This document shows, in pieces, positions 4,232 to 5,055 of a stretch of 5,055 bases of DNA. The position numbers and the translations under genes are program-made. Numbering within the stretch: position 1 is the first letter of the stretch; each line of letters begins with the position of its first letter. Source of the DNA: UKL13-2 sp043768625 (lineage in GTDB: Bacteria; Pseudomonadota; Gammaproteobacteria; Burkholderiales; Usitatibacteraceae); assembly GCA_043768625.1 (NCBI GenBank), contig JAYVKG010000021.1:1-5055 (forward strand). The letters are read 5' to 3'. A model generated the notes under the pieces. The model ran no database searches and was not told the DNA's origin. It saw nothing but the letters and a program-made list of their open reading frames with translations.

Positions 4232-5055
4232 ATGCAGCGTGCCCAGTACACAGAACGCGGACCGATCCCGCAGGCATCCATTGCCGCCGCCGACTTTACC
4301 TTGCCGCCACTCGCGTCAGGGCAGGTGTTGATCAAAGTGCTGGCCGCGCCGATCAATCCGTCGGATCTGCTCACCCTCACCGGTGTCTACGGCATGTTGC
4401 CGCCGTTGCCCGCAGTCGGCGGCAATGAAGGGGTTGGCGTAGTGGCAGCTTGTGGACCGGGTGTCTCTGCGCCAGCGGTCGGCCAAACGGTGCTGCTGCC
4501 GGTTGGCGGAGGCACCTGGGCTACCCACATGGTTGCCGATGCGGATAAGTTGATGCCATTGCCGAACGCTGCCGACCCGCTGCAACTGGCGATGATGACG
4601 GTGAACCCGCCGACTGCCTATCTGATGCTAAAAGAATTTGTCGATCTGCAAACGGGGGAATGGGTGATACAAAATGCGGCCAATTCAGGTGTCGGCGAAT
4701 ACCTGATTCAACTGGCGAAAATTCGCGGCTTGAAAACCGTCAACGTTGTGCGGCGTCAATCCGCCGTGGCCGCGGTGAGGGCGATGGGAGGTGATGTGGT
4801 GTTGGTCGAGGGTGGCGACTTGGCGCAGCGCGTCGCGGACAGCACGTCAGGCGCAAAAATTCGTCTCGGCATCGATGCCGTCGGCGGTGCCGCTACCGAG
4901 AATCTCGCCAGTTGCCTCGCGGACGCGGGCGTGCTGGTGAACTACGGCATGATGAGTGGCGATGCCTGTGTGGTGTCACCGTCGTCATTCGTGTTTCGCG
5001 ACCTGACATTGCGCGGATTCTGGTTGGCGCTGTGGTTCCGCCGGACCACACCGGC
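4232..5055 (+). CDS. zinc-free medium-chain reductase, MECR/Etr1-like 2-enoyl-ACP/CoA reductase (3' partial)
   Basis: 274 codons are present and the frame is still open at the window edge; family members are about 325-340 residues, so roughly 50-60 are missing. The sequence follows mitochondrial enoyl reductase (MECR/Etr1) closely: APINPSDLLTLTGVYGMLP (39-57), PAVGGNEGVGVV (60-71), VNPPTAYLMLKEF (124-136), VIQNAANSGVGEYLIQLAK (145-163) and DLTLRGFWLALW near the end. Tyr53 in GVYG aligns with the catalytic Tyr of human MECR (Tyr94). NSGVG (151-155) is the nucleotide-binding turn, and Arg174/Arg175 in NVVRR suit NADPH. The structural and catalytic zinc ligands of alcohol dehydrogenases are absent. 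The expected reaction is NADPH-dependent reduction of trans-2-enoyl thioesters in the cytoplasm; a quinone-oxidoreductase-type activity cannot be excluded. It lies downstream of the MFS transporter on the same strand and has a good ribosome binding site. Confidence 0.88.
   Translation, partial: MQRAQYTERGPIPQASIAAADFTLPPLASGQVLIKVLAAPINPSDLLTLTGVYGMLPPLPAVGGNEGVGVVAACGPGVSAPAVGQTVLLPVGGGTWATHMVADADKLMPLPNAADPLQLAMMTVNPPTAYLMLKEFVDLQTGEWVIQNAANSGVGEYLIQLAKIRGLKTVNVVRRQSAVAAVRAMGGDVVLVEGGDLAQRVADSTSGAKIRLGIDAVGGAATENLASCLADAGVLVNYGMMSGDACVVSPSSFVFRDLTLRGFWLALWFRRTTP

Noticed and set aside
4065..4331. 88-codon open frame on +
   Set aside because: It overlaps the start of the MECR-like gene in another frame; Cys/Arg-rich composition without a domain.
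1..5055. tRNA/rRNA genes, CRISPR arrays, insertion sequences, attachment sites
   Set aside because: I looked for cloverleaf-like stems, regular direct repeats, transposase motifs and terminal inverted repeats and saw none.

Overview
The window looks like a chromosomal segment of a Gram-negative proteobacterium, most likely a betaproteobacterium. The main evidence is a 67-residue cold-shock protein whose sequence (MSTGTVKWFNDAKGFGFI..., GGGEDLFAHFSAI, GPKGKQA) is the form usual in Burkholderiales and relatives. The outer-membrane receptor ending in a C-terminal Phe fits a Gram-negative cell. DNA is moderately GC-rich, with AT-rich control regions. No RNA genes, mobile elements or CRISPR arrays were recognised.

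Layout from left to right: (1) the last 122 codons of a TonB-dependent receptor on +, closed by a strong GC-rich hairpin; (2) a convergent TetR-family regulator on -, with a PsrA-like C-terminal domain and an unusual GTG start that overlaps a five-codon ORF; (3) a 107-bp AT-rich divergent control region with an imperfect palindrome that could be the regulator's operator; (4) an alpha/beta hydrolase on + with a complete Ser-Asp-His triad; (5) a rho-independent terminator that can act in both directions; (6) a cold-shock gene on - with a good ribosome binding site, a leader of about 150 nt and a TTGACA -35 box; (7) a complete MFS transporter of the oxalate/monocarboxylate type on +; (8) a 228-bp gap with two inverted repeats; (9) the first 274 codons of a zinc-free medium-chain reductase on +, very similar to mitochondrial 2-enoyl-ACP/CoA reductase (MECR/Etr1), cut by the window edge.

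The receptor, TetR regulator and hydrolase fit a small regulated unit for import and hydrolysis of an ester or lactone-like compound. The transporter and enoyl reductase fit organic-acid or acyl metabolism. The substrates cannot be read from the sequence, and the cold-shock gene is probably an independent unit between the two. I see no clearly new biological system here. The items most worth checking are the regulator's start (coupled micro-ORF or frameshift), the candidate operator, and the MECR-like reductase.
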